DNA of 10,079 nucleotides from Gaiellales bacterium (GTDB lineage: Bacteria > Actinomycetota > Thermoleophilia > Gaiellales > F1-60-MAGs149). Positions 1 to 7,194 of the stretch are shown in pieces. The notes beneath the pieces are model-generated. The model saw nothing but the letters and a program-made list of their open reading frames with translations, searched no databases and was not told where the DNA came from. The stretch is taken from contig JAURLF010000122.1 of assembly GCA_030831375.1 (NCBI GenBank), positions 1-10,079 of the forward strand. Direction: 5' to 3'. A program made the translations under genes and the position numbers. Within the stretch, counting starts at the first letter, position 1. Every line of letters begins with the position of its first letter.

Positions 1-1124
1 CCGCGCTCCCCCTCCTCCTCCATCCGCCGATCGATCACGCGCCGCGGCACGACCCGCAGGTAGCCGAGACGGTGCCCGAGCAGGCTCAGGAGCGCGGGCA
101 GGAGCGTGACCGCGGCGAAGATCGAGATCAGCGGGATCACGAGGCCGCCGACGCCCATGGAGCGGATGAACGGCAGCGGCAGGACGATCAGGCCGGCCAG
201 GCCGACGGCGACGGTGAGGCCGCTGAAGACGACGGCGTGCCCGGCGAAGCGCATCGTCGGACGCAGCGCCTCCCGCGTGTCGGCGCGGCCGAGGCGCACG
301 AGCCGCGGCTCCTGGCCGGGCTCCGCGCGTTCGCGCTGGATGCGGTGCATCTCCTCCCGGAAGCGGTACACCACGAGCAGCGAGTAATCGACCGCGATGC
401 CGATGCCGATCAGGGTCACGAGGTTGGTGACGTAGATCGCCATGTCGATCTGGTGCGCCGCGATCCAGACGATGCCGAGCGTGGTCGGGACCGTGGCGAG
501 CGCGAAGACCAGCGGCAGGAACGTCGAGATGATCGTTCCGAAGATGAAGAGCAGCACGAACGCGGCGATCGGGACCGCGATCGCCTCGCCGCGGATCAGG
601 TCTCGATCGACCACGGGCTGGAGGTCGCGGTTGATCGCGGTCTGGCCGCTGAGGTACGCGGTCCCCCCCTCGACCTCGCCGATTGCGGCGCGCATCTCCT
701 CCACCCGCAGCTGGGCCTGGGCGGGCTCGAGGGTGGTGCCGATCGCGGCGTAGGCGATCGGACCTGAGACCTGGACCGGCTGAACCTGCGCCGCGCCCAG
801 GGCCGAGGCCGCCCGTTCGGCGGCGTCGGCCGTCGCCTGCTGCAGCTCCGGGCCGGCCTCCGTCCCGGCCGGGCCGTCGACGACGAGCAGGAACGTCGAG
901 TCGCCGCGCTGGCCGAACTCGGCCTCGAGCGTCTCGAGGACCGCCGTCGACTCCGTGTTCGGCAGGTCGAAGCGGTTCGACAGCAGGTCCGAGAGACCCC
1001 GGGTCGCCACGAGCGAGATCGCGACCAGCACGACCCAGCCGATCACGATCGGCCAGCGCAGACGGTCGGTGAGGTCGGCGATGCGCTCCATGGGGGACGT
1101 GGCGCGCTCCGCGCCGACGATCAT
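1..1124 (-). CDS. MMPL/RND-family membrane transporter, N-terminal half (C-terminus outside window)
   Basis: I translated this frame by hand; 374 codons are visible before the window edge cuts it. The layout matches the first repeat of an MMPL transporter: a cytoplasmic start, one membrane helix (about residues 23-40), a large extracytoplasmic domain (about 41-177), then helices near 178-196, 202-222, 232-252, 293-315 and 318-345, ending in a basic cytoplasmic stretch. The helix-4 motif GIGIAVDYSLL (240-250) carries the Asp-Tyr pair (246-247) that relays protons in mycobacterial MmpL proteins. Full-length members of this class are usually about 700 residues or more, so roughly half is missing. 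The chosen ATG lies 17 nt after the desaturase stop; another ATG is at 1091, and neither has a strong ribosome-binding site. The substrate cannot be read from sequence. Its place after two carotenoid genes suggests a hydrophobic lipid or pigment cargo; Corynebacterium carotenoid clusters also contain an mmpL gene. Family is confident, role is inferred. Confidence 0.88.
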   Translation of the reverse strand, partial: MIVGAERATSPMERIADLTDRLRWPIVIGWVVLVAISLVATRGLSDLLSNRFDLPNTESTAVLETLEAEFGQRGDSTFLLVVDGPAGTEAGPELQQATADAAERAASALGAAQVQPVQVSGPIAYAAIGTTLEPAQAQLRVEEMRAAIGEVEGGTAYLSGQTAINRDLQPVVDRDLIRGEAIAVPIAAFVLLFIFGTIISTFLPLVFALATVPTTLGIVWIAAHQIDMAIYVTNLVTLIGIGIAVDYSLLVVYRFREEMHRIQRERAEPGQEPRLVRLGRADTREALRPTMRFAGHAVVFSGLTVAVGLAGLIVLPLPFIRSMGVGGLVIPLISIFAAVTLLPALLSLLGHRLGYLRVVPRRVIDRRMEEEGER

Positions 1125-1141
1125 TTCGCAGACGATGCCCG

Positions 1142-2605
1142 TCAGGCGCACTCGGAGAGTGCGAGGTCCGCCGCGATCTTGCCGGACAGGAGCACGAGCG
1201 GCAGCCCGCCGCCGGGGTGGGCGCTCCCCGATGCGAGGTAGAGGCCGCGGGCGGCCGGGGACGCGTTGCGCGGGCGCAGGAACGCGGCCCGCGGCCCCAT
1301 TGAGGCGGTGCCGTAGATCGCTCCGCCGGGGGCGCCCGTCAGCCGCTCGAGGTCGGCGGGCGTGCGGCGCAGGACGACGCGGGCCCGCTCGCGGGCGCGC
1401 AGCCCGAGCGCGTCGAGGCGGTCGAGCACGTGCTCCTGGTAGCGATCCGCCTCCGCGTCCCAGTCGACGGGCCCGTGACGCGGGGCGTTGACGAGCACGA
1501 ACCACGACTCGTCGCCGGGCGGCGCGCACGACGGATCCGTCGCCGCGGGGTTGCAGACGTAGATCGTCGGGTCGTGCGGCGGCTGGGGGTCGTCGAAGAC
1601 GTCGGCGAACTCGGCCCGGTAGTCGCGGGGGAAGAAGATCGTGTGGTGGGCGAGGTCCTCGGTGCGGCCCTCCACGCCGAGCATCAGCATGAACCCCGAC
1701 AGGCTGGCCGGCGCCGAGCGCACCGCACGGGCCTGTTTCGGCGCGTCGAGGAGGTCCCCGTACAGCGTCGCGGCGTCGCAGTTGGCGATGACGCAGTCCG
1801 CGTCGATCCGCTCGCCCGCTGCCGTCTCGACGCCGACGGCCCGGCCGTCCCGGACGAGGACGCGGGCCACGCGGCAGCCGGTGCGCACCTCGGCGCCCTG
1901 CTCCACCGCGACGTCGCGCAGCACCTCGGCGACCCGGTGCATTCCCCCGCGCGGGTGCCACGCCCCGAAGGCGGATTCGGCGTACGGGATCACCGCCATC
2001 GTCGCCGGCGCCCGCGCCGGGTCCGCGCCGGCGTACGTCGCGTAACGCTCCACGAGCTGGCGCAGGCGCGGATCGTCGAAATGGCGGGCGGCGAAGCGGT
2101 CGAGCGTGACGTGGGCGAGGATGTCGCGCGGGTCCACGGGGGTGCCGCTGCGGCGCGCGAGGTCGAGGGGGCTGCCGAACGGCTCCGAGAGGAACAGCGG
2201 CAGGCTCAGCTCCCAGGTGCGCCGTCCCTGCTCGACCAGGTCGCGCCAGCGCACGTCCGCGCCGGGCTCGAACGCGGCCACCGCCTGTGCGGTGCGCTCG
2301 GCGTCGGCGTGCGTGTCGAGGCCGCTGCCATCGGGCCAGACGTAGCGGCAGAGGGGCTCGACCGGCAGCAGCTCAAGGCGGTCGGCGAGGTCCACGCCGG
2401 CGGCGGCGAGCGTGTCGGCGATCGTGAACGGCATGGTCAGGAGCGACGGCCCCGTGTCGAACACGTGCCCCTCGGCCGCGGCGAGGCCGAGTTTGCCGCC
2501 GACCCGCTCCCCCGCCTCCAGCACGACCACATCGGCGCCCGCGCCGGCGAGGCGCACTGCGGCCCCGAGGCCGCCGACGCCGGCACCCACCACGACGACC
2601 CGCAT
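1142..2605 (-). CDS. CrtI/CrtD-family FAD-dependent carotenoid desaturase
   Basis: This 487-residue protein is a flavin-dependent amine-oxidase/phytoene-desaturase family enzyme. It opens with a Rossmann dinucleotide motif (GAGVGGLGAAVRL, residues 7-19), an acidic residue ending the second strand (E30), and the GGKLG segment at 36-40 that binds FAD. The C-terminal signature LYLASGSAHPGGGLP (455-469), followed by a SGK helix, is the carotenoid-desaturase FAD/substrate motif. GAIYGTASMGPRAAFLRP (428-445) resembles CrtD-type enzymes, which 3,4-desaturate 1-hydroxylated acyclic (psi) carotenoid ends, more than classical CrtI. Length fits the family. The ATG at 2605-2603 shares its A with the stop of the CruF-like gene (TGATG), so the two are translationally coupled. 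A longer open frame extends upstream but runs through the CruF gene in another frame and lacks the conserved N-terminus. Pairing with CruF supports a CrtD-like step, since CruF makes the 1-hydroxy end that CrtD uses. Phytoene desaturation or an oxidase role remain possible. Confidence 0.9.
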   Translation of the reverse strand: MRVVVVGAGVGGLGAAVRLAGAGADVVVLEAGERVGGKLGLAAAEGHVFDTGPSLLTMPFTIADTLAAAGVDLADRLELLPVEPLCRYVWPDGSGLDTHADAERTAQAVAAFEPGADVRWRDLVEQGRRTWELSLPLFLSEPFGSPLDLARRSGTPVDPRDILAHVTLDRFAARHFDDPRLRQLVERYATYAGADPARAPATMAVIPYAESAFGAWHPRGGMHRVAEVLRDVAVEQGAEVRTGCRVARVLVRDGRAVGVETAAGERIDADCVIANCDAATLYGDLLDAPKQARAVRSAPASLSGFMLMLGVEGRTEDLAHHTIFFPRDYRAEFADVFDDPQPPHDPTIYVCNPAATDPSCAPPGDESWFVLVNAPRHGPVDWDAEADRYQEHVLDRLDALGLRARERARVVLRRTPADLERLTGAPGGAIYGTASMGPRAAFLRPRNASPAARGLYLASGSAHPGGGLPLVLLSGKIAADLALSECA

Positions 2606-3381
2606 CAGGCGGGCTCCCGGATGCGCAGGCGCAGGAGCGCCGGCACGGCGAACAGCCCCATCGCCGTGAAGGAGGCGATCGCGACCCCCCAACCGGCGAA
2701 GAACAGCGCGTGCGCGACGGTCGAGCCGATCCACGTCCACGCGTAGAGCAGCGGTCCGAGCGCGTCCACGAGGCTGCGCCGGCTCGGGACGTGCGGAACG
2801 CGTGCGACCAGCGCCCACCAGCCGAACAGGACGAGGCCGACCAGCAGCCAGCCGAGGAAGTTGACGAGCGGGATGCCGGCGTAGGCGCCGCCGTCCGGCC
2901 ACTCCCAGTAGCCGATGCCGACCATCTGCGGGTCGAGTGCGACGTCCCACGCGGTCAGGGCGCCTGCCGCGGCGAGCGCGCGCAGAGCCGGCGTCGTGCC
3001 GATCAGCTCGCCGATTCGCCACGCCGGGAAGGCCATCATCGCCCACGCGAGCGGGATCACGATCGGCACCTCCAGGAGCTGCGGCTGCAGCCGCTCGGTG
3101 TAGAAGTACTCGCTGAACGGGAAGCCCGTGGCGACGCCGACCACCTCCGAGGCGTAGCCGCAGAGAAACGCGAGCCCCGCGAGGGCGAGCGCGAAGCGGG
3201 GGCCCGAGCGCGCCCACGCCGCGGCCACGGACGCCGCGAGGAAGAGCAGCACCACGATCAGGGTCATCGGGTCGATCCACGACGCGGGCACCTGCGGGTA
3301 GGCGAGCTGCGCGGCCACGAGCAGCGCGAACGCGAGGATCGCGATCAGGACGGCGGGCGTTCGGCGCTCCACGGGCTGCAT
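2605..3381 (-). CDS. cruF: CruF-like carotenoid 1,2-hydratase (integral membrane carotenoid biosynthesis protein)
   Basis: This 258-residue, very hydrophobic protein has about seven to eight predicted membrane segments (near 11-28, 39-57, 63-83, 105-121, 133-147, 170-192, 207-230 and 233-250). It carries the motifs I associate with the CruF/bisanhydrobacterioruberin-hydratase family: Glu79 before TGFPFSEYFYT (85-95), IPLAWAMMAFPAW (109-121), WDVALDPQM (145-153), and a W-x-W plus GGAYAGIPLVNFLGW block (159-178). Family members add water across the 1,2 double bond of a psi end, giving 1-hydroxy acyclic or monocyclic carotenoids (Deinococcus, cyanobacteria) or C50 bacterioruberin (haloarchaea). 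The Asp and Glu in these motifs are likely catalytic, but this is inference. It is the first gene of the cruF-desaturase-MMPL operon, starting 53 bp from the divergent ispH. The ATG at 3381 has no clear Shine-Dalgarno sequence. Which end product forms depends on synthase or cyclase genes outside the window. Confidence 0.85.
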   Translation of the reverse strand: MQPVERRTPAVLIAILAFALLVAAQLAYPQVPASWIDPMTLIVVLLFLAASVAAAWARSGPRFALALAGLAFLCGYASEVVGVATGFPFSEYFYTERLQPQLLEVPIVIPLAWAMMAFPAWRIGELIGTTPALRALAAAGALTAWDVALDPQMVGIGYWEWPDGGAYAGIPLVNFLGWLLVGLVLFGWWALVARVPHVPSRRSLVDALGPLLYAWTWIGSTVAHALFFAGWGVAIASFTAMGLFAVPALLRLRIREPA

Positions 3382-3434
3382 GGTACGGCCGATCGGACGT
3401 CGTCCTGCGATGGGCAGATGGGTATCCTTCGACC
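3382..3434. promoter_or_regulatory. Divergent intergenic promoter region between cruF and ispH
   Basis: These 53 bp are the only non-coding DNA between the two head-to-head genes, so promoters for both the carotenoid operon (minus) and ispH (plus) should lie here or inside the opposite gene. On the plus strand TATCCT (3423-3428) looks like a -10 box. I see no convincing -35 hexamer at the right distance, and no clear inverted repeat that would mark an operator. Confidence 0.55.
3423..3428 (+). promoter_or_regulatory. Putative -10 box of ispH, giving a leaderless transcript
   Basis: TATCCT matches the TAnnnT core of an actinobacterial -10 element. Its last base is only 6 nt before the A of the ispH ATG at 3435. 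With the usual 6-7 nt from -10 to the start point, transcription would begin at or next to the start codon. No purine-rich ribosome-binding site precedes the ATG, which agrees with a leaderless mRNA. No good -35 was found, so this is tentative. Confidence 0.4.
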
Positions 3435-4406
3435 ATGACGCCGACCGAGCTGATCCTCGCCGCCCCGCGCGGCTACTGCGCCGGCGTGGATCGTGCCGTC
3501 GAGACCGTGGAGCGCGCCCTCGAGCTGCAAGGCGCCCCCGTCTACGTGCGCAAGCAGATCGTGCACAACCTGCACGTCGTGCGCGACCTCGAGGCGCGCG
3601 GCGCCGTCTTCGTCGACGAGGTGGCCGAGGTCCCCGAGGGCGCCACGGTCGTGTTCTCGGCCCATGGGGTCGCGCCTACGGTGCACGACGAGGCCGGAGG
3701 CCGTGCTCTCGACGTGATCGACGCGACCTGCCCACTGGTGACGAAGGTGCACAGCGAGGCGAGGCGCTACGCCCAGCGCGGCTACCGGATGCTGCTGATC
3801 GGGCACTCCGGCCACGAGGAGGTCGTGGGCACGATGGGCGAGGCCCCTGACGCTATCACGCTGGTCGAGAACGAGGGCGACGTCGGCGGCCTGCCCGACT
3901 ACGACGCCGGCCAGCCGCTCGCGTACCTGACGCAGACGACGCTCTCGGTCGACGAGACGCGCGGGATCATCGCCGCTCTCAAGGCCCGCTATCCGTGGAT
4001 CGAGGCGCCCGCGAAGGACGATATCTGCTACGCGACGTCGAACCGGCAGGCCGCCGTCAAGGAGCTCGCCCGCGCCACCGACCTGGTGCTCGTGATCGGC
4101 TCCGCCAACTCGTCCAACTCGTGCCGCCTCGTCGAGGTCGCACGCGAGGCCGGCGTTGACAGCCACCTGATCGAGGACGAGACCGAGATCGACCCGGCCT
4201 GGCTCGAGGGCGTCGCGCGCATCGGGATCACGTCGGGCGCCTCCGCGCCGGAGCGGCTCGTGCGGCGCGTGATCGCCTGGTTCGAGGAGCGCCACGGCCC
4301 TCTCCCCGTCTCCGAGTTGGAGACGGTGCACGAGGACGTCTCGTTCAACCTGCCGCGGCCGATCCGCCGCGCCCTCGCCGTCGTCGACGGCCCCGACGCG
4401 CCCTAG
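3435..4406 (+). CDS. ispH: 4-hydroxy-3-methylbut-2-enyl diphosphate reductase (IspH/LytB)
   Basis: The enzyme catalyses the last step of the MEP pathway, reducing HMBPP to IPP and DMAPP with an iron-sulfur cluster in the cytosol. The 323 residues match the usual length. The three cluster-binding cysteines are present: C15 in APRGYCAGVDRA, C99 in DATCPLV, and C198 in DICYATSNRQ. Diphosphate-binding histidines H44 (KQIVHN), H77 (SAHGV) and H127 are there, along with the catalytic Glu equivalent E129 in GHEEVVGTMG, T169 (QTTLS) and the SSN motif (226-228). The protein should therefore be fully functional. The ATG is fixed by the conserved N-terminus, and the next in-frame start would remove C15. 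It is divergent from the carotenoid operon, which consumes its product, and overlaps the converging glycerate kinase gene by 4 nt. Confidence 0.97.
   Translation: MTPTELILAAPRGYCAGVDRAVETVERALELQGAPVYVRKQIVHNLHVVRDLEARGAVFVDEVAEVPEGATVVFSAHGVAPTVHDEAGGRALDVIDATCPLVTKVHSEARRYAQRGYRMLLIGHSGHEEVVGTMGEAPDAITLVENEGDVGGLPDYDAGQPLAYLTQTTLSVDETRGIIAALKARYPWIEAPAKDDICYATSNRQAAVKELARATDLVLVIGSANSSNSCRLVEVAREAGVDSHLIEDETEIDPAWLEGVARIGITSGASAPERLVRRVIAWFEERHGPLPVSELETVHEDVSFNLPRPIRRALAVVDGPDAP
4403..4406. other. Shared palindromic CTAG: overlapping stop codons of two converging genes
   Basis: CTAG reads TAG on both strands. The plus-strand TAG (4404-4406) ends ispH and the minus-strand TAG (4405-4403) ends the glycerate kinase gene. 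The two coding regions overlap by 4 nt and leave no room for a terminator between them, so each transcript must end inside, or read into, the opposite gene. Confidence 0.95.
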
Positions 4407-5518
4407 CGGGCCGCGTCGACGAGCGAGCAGGCGGCGCGCGCCGCGGCGCGCAGGTCGCCGGCCGAGGCGCGCAGGGCCGCACGCAGGGGCCGGGCGGCCC
4501 GGCCGATGCCGAGCACGGCGCTCGCCCCGGCCGCGTAGAGCGCGTCCGCATCGTCGTCGACGCGCCCGCCGAGCACGACGCACGGCACCTCCGCCGTCCG
4601 CGCGGCGCCGGCGACACGCGCAACGGTCTTGCCGGCGGCGCTCTGCGCGTCGACCGAGCCTTCGGCGGTGAGCACGAGTCCGGCGTCGGCCAGCCGCTCG
4701 TGGAAGCCCGTCTCCCGCATCACGAGCACGGCGCCCGGCTCGGGCTCAGCGCCGAGCAGGAAGCAGGCGGCGCCGAGTCCGCCGGCCGCGCCGGCGCCCG
4801 GACGGCGCGCCCGCTCGCCGTACAGCTCGGCGAGCCGCGCGAGCCCGTCGTCGAGGCGGCGGACCTGCTCGGGGCTGGCCCCCTTCTGGGGTCCGAACAC
4901 GGGCGCGGCGCCCGCCGGCCCGGCAAGAGGGCTGTCGACGTCGACGGCGACCACGAGCTCCGTGCCGGCCAGCCGCGGGTCGAGCCCAGCCGGATCGATG
5001 GATCGCACTCGCGTCGCGTCCTCACCCGAACCGGCCAGCGTCTGGCCGTCGCCATCCCGGGCGACGAGTCCGAGGCCGACGAGGAGCCCGAGGCCGCCGT
5101 CGACCGTGGCGGATCCCCCGAGCCCGATCACGATCCGCGGCGCGCCGAGGTCGAGTGCGCGCAGCACCATCGGCGCGATCCCCGCGCTGGACGCGCGCAT
5201 CACGTCGCGCTGCGCGGCCGGCACGTGGATCAGCCCGTTGGCCTCGGCGCCCTCCACGACGCAGGCGCCGTCGGGCAGGACGCCGAGCATCGCCGTGCGG
5301 GGCCGGCCGATCGCGTCGTGCGTGCGGACGGGCTCGCGCCGCCCGCCCCGGGCGCGCACGATCGCGTCGCAGGTGCCCTCGCCGCCGTCGGCGAGGGGGT
5401 GCTCGAGCGCCTCCCAGCCGGCGTCGCGGCAGCCCTGCGCGAGCGCCGACGCGGCCTGCGGCGCGTCGAGGGCCCCGCGCAGCTTGTCCGGGGCGCAGAG
5501 GGCGAGACGCCGGGTCAT
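4403..5518 (-). CDS. Glycerate kinase, type 1 (GlxK/GarK family)
   Basis: This 371-residue protein belongs to the GarK/GlxK glycerate kinase family, which phosphorylates D-glycerate with ATP, usually to 2-phosphoglycerate that enters glycolysis. Motifs run in the expected order: CAPDKLRG (8-15; APDSFKG in many relatives), PLADGGEGT (41-49), EGAEANGL (89-96), the glycine-rich IGLGGSATVDGG (131-142), VFGPQKGASPE (207-217), PGAGAAGGLGAA (240-251), and AEGSVDAQSAAGKT (285-298), where relatives have GEGRID and the Asp (D290) is kept. Length matches the family. The ATG overlaps the urease alpha-like stop by 4 nt (ATGA), so translation should be coupled to it. It is the last gene of the minus-strand operon. 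Glycerate forms from glyoxylate via tartronate semialdehyde, which could link the gene to ureide breakdown. The replaced DSFKG residues (DKLRG) are a mild divergence but conserved in type. Family is confident, physiological role inferred. Confidence 0.93.
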   Translation of the reverse strand: MTRRLALCAPDKLRGALDAPQAASALAQGCRDAGWEALEHPLADGGEGTCDAIVRARGGRREPVRTHDAIGRPRTAMLGVLPDGACVVEGAEANGLIHVPAAQRDVMRASSAGIAPMVLRALDLGAPRIVIGLGGSATVDGGLGLLVGLGLVARDGDGQTLAGSGEDATRVRSIDPAGLDPRLAGTELVVAVDVDSPLAGPAGAAPVFGPQKGASPEQVRRLDDGLARLAELYGERARRPGAGAAGGLGAACFLLGAEPEPGAVLVMRETGFHERLADAGLVLTAEGSVDAQSAAGKTVARVAGAARTAEVPCVVLGGRVDDDADALYAAGASAVLGIGRAARPLRAALRASAGDLRAAARAACSLVDAAR

Positions 5519-7194
5519 CCGAGCAGGTGCAGCCCGCTCAGGGGGACGTCCGTCGCGGCCTCGGCCGCGACGGGCTCGCCATCGACCGTGACGACATGGG
5601 TCGCGGGGTCGACGCGCACGGCGGCGACCGCGTCGTTGCCGATCATGTCGACCGCACCCAGGCCGCGCGTGCTGTGCACGGCGATGCGCTCCTTCGCCGT
5701 CGGCAGCTCGGCCGCGCCGCCCGTGTCGAGCGCCGCACGGCTGACGAAGGCGATGCTGTGACGCGCAGGGGCCGCGCCCATGCCGCCGATCTGCGCCGCG
5801 ATCCGAACCGGCTGGCAGAAGGCGGTCGAGGCGTTCGGGTCTCCGACCGCGCCCCAGGCCGGGAAGCCGCCCTTGAGGACCAAAAACGGCTTGACCGAGA
5901 ACCACCCCGGCTCCCAGAGCACGATGTCGGCGAGGCGCCCGACGGCCAGCGAGCCGACGTGGTCGGCGATGCCGTGCGCGATCGCCGGGTTGACCGTGCA
6001 CTTGGCGAGGTAGCGCAGGACGCGCGCGTTGTCGTCGCCGGCCTCGCCGAGCGGCCCGCGCTGGTCGCGCATGACGCTGGCGAGCTGGAACGCACGGCGC
6101 ATCGTCTCGCCGATCCGCCCCATGCCCTGGCTGTCGGACGACACCATCTGCACGAGGCCGAGATCGTGCAGCACGCCCTCCGCGGCCATCGTCGCGGGCC
6201 GCACGCGGTCGCGGGCGAGCTGGGCGTCACCCGGCAGGTCGTCGCGCAGGACATGCACGAGCTCGACCATGGCCTGGTGCTCGGCGGCGGTGTTGGCGCC
6301 GAACGGGAACGTCGGGTTCGTCGACGAGGTCAGGACGTGGGGCTCGCCGGCGAGGCGCAGCAGGTCGGGCGCGTGGCCGCCGCCCGTGCCCTCGATGTGG
6401 TACGCGTGCACCGTGCGGCCGGCGAAGACGTCGAGGGTGTCCTCCACGGACAGCCCCTCGTTGAGGCCGTCCGTGTGGATGCATAACTGCACGTCATGGG
6501 CGTCCGCGATCCGCAGGGCCGTGTCGATCACGGTGGCGTGCGCGCCGACGTCCTCGTGGATCTTGAGGCCCGCAGCGCCGGCGCGCAGCACGCGCTCGAC
6601 GGGCTCGGCCAGGGTCGACGAGGCGCGCGTCAGCATCAGCGTGTTCAGCGGCACCTGGTCGAGCGCCGCGTGCACGCTGCGCAGCGCCCAGACCGGGTTC
6701 GTGCCGAGATTCCAGACGGGTCCGTAGTCCTGCACGACGAGCGTGGTCACGCCGGCCGCGAGCGCCTGGTCCGTCACCCGCGGTGACAGCAGGTGGATGT
6801 GGGGGTCGATCGCACCCGGAGTGGCGATCAGGCCCTCGCCGGAGACGATCGCCGTGTCGGTGCCGAGCACGACGTCGATCCCGTCCATCGTGTCGGGGTT
6901 GCCGGCACGACCGATCGCGCTGATCCGACCGTCGGTGATCCCGATCGCGGTCTTGCGCACCCCGATCAGCGGATCGATGACGAGCACCTGGGTGACGGCG
7001 ATGTCGACGGCGTCGCCGGACGCGCGCGCCATCATCCCGTCGCGCGCGGTCTTCGCGAAGCCCGCGAGGACCTCCTCGCCGCGCTCCTGGTCGTCGGCCT
7101 CGACGCGGACCACGAGGCTGGTGTCGCCCAGCCGCACGCGATCGCCGGCCGTGGGCCCGTAGACGCGCGCGTAGGCGGCCGGCTCCAGGCTCAT
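5515..7194 (-). CDS. ureC: Divergent urease alpha subunit-like nickel amidohydrolase (UreC-like)
   Basis: At 559 residues this protein aligns end to end with urease alpha subunits (about 567). The metal centre is intact: H132 and H134 (DPHIH), K211 (GLKIHED, the carbamylated Lys), H213, H240 (IHTD), H266 (HIEGTGGGHAPD) and D354 (SSDSQGMGR). The catalytic flap histidine is H314 and the supporting Arg is R330. Against Klebsiella UreC, however, the invariant GTxATTCTPG pocket loop is replaced (about 158-172), the flap Cys is Val313, the residue after the catalytic His is Val315, and the DSQAMGR Ala is Gly. The spacing from HxH to Lys is four residues shorter (77 against 81). The start is the ATG in a 4-nt overlap with the gamma/beta gene, preceded by GGGGGCGG. 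No maturation genes are nearby. It probably is a real dinickel hydrolase, but whether urea is its substrate is doubtful. The symbol reflects family, not proven activity. Confidence 0.88.
   Translation of the reverse strand: MSLEPAAYARVYGPTAGDRVRLGDTSLVVRVEADDQERGEEVLAGFAKTARDGMMARASGDAVDIAVTQVLVIDPLIGVRKTAIGITDGRISAIGRAGNPDTMDGIDVVLGTDTAIVSGEGLIATPGAIDPHIHLLSPRVTDQALAAGVTTLVVQDYGPVWNLGTNPVWALRSVHAALDQVPLNTLMLTRASSTLAEPVERVLRAGAAGLKIHEDVGAHATVIDTALRIADAHDVQLCIHTDGLNEGLSVEDTLDVFAGRTVHAYHIEGTGGGHAPDLLRLAGEPHVLTSSTNPTFPFGANTAAEHQAMVELVHVLRDDLPGDAQLARDRVRPATMAAEGVLHDLGLVQMVSSDSQGMGRIGETMRRAFQLASVMRDQRGPLGEAGDDNARVLRYLAKCTVNPAIAHGIADHVGSLAVGRLADIVLWEPGWFSVKPFLVLKGGFPAWGAVGDPNASTAFCQPVRIAAQIGGMGAAPARHSIAFVSRAALDTGGAAELPTAKERIAVHSTRGLGAVDMIGNDAVAAVRVDPATHVVTVDGEPVAAEAATDVPLSGLHLLG

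Noticed and set aside
72..767. Long plus-strand open frame opposite the MMPL gene
   Set aside because: Its translation is Arg/Asp/Glu-rich and low in hydrophobic residues, typical of antisense frames in GC-rich DNA; the minus strand encodes clear membrane helices and the DY motif.
1430..2746. 438-residue plus-strand open frame opposite the desaturase
   Set aside because: Antisense shadow: composition is His/Arg/Ala/Val-rich with no recognisable motif, while the minus strand carries complete FAD and carotenoid-desaturase motifs.
2606..3436. N-terminal extension of the desaturase frame, giving a 764-residue open frame from 3436 to 1142
   Set aside because: The extension reads the CruF gene in another frame, is Arg/Ala-rich with no family features, and the FAD-binding N-terminus starts exactly at the ATG at 2605.
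3345..4583. Minus-strand open frame opposite ispH
   Set aside because: It lies antisense to the fully conserved ispH and has no family features.
5519..6001. Extended glycerate kinase frame reaching upstream into the urease alpha gene
   Set aside because: Conserved kinase sequence begins at the ATG at 5518; the upstream part is Arg/Gly/His-rich out-of-frame urease sequence.
5515..7194. Urease alpha gene as a decaying pseudogene
   Set aside because: The frame is intact over 559 codons, overlaps are precise and every metal and catalytic residue is kept; replaced loops point to altered function, not decay.
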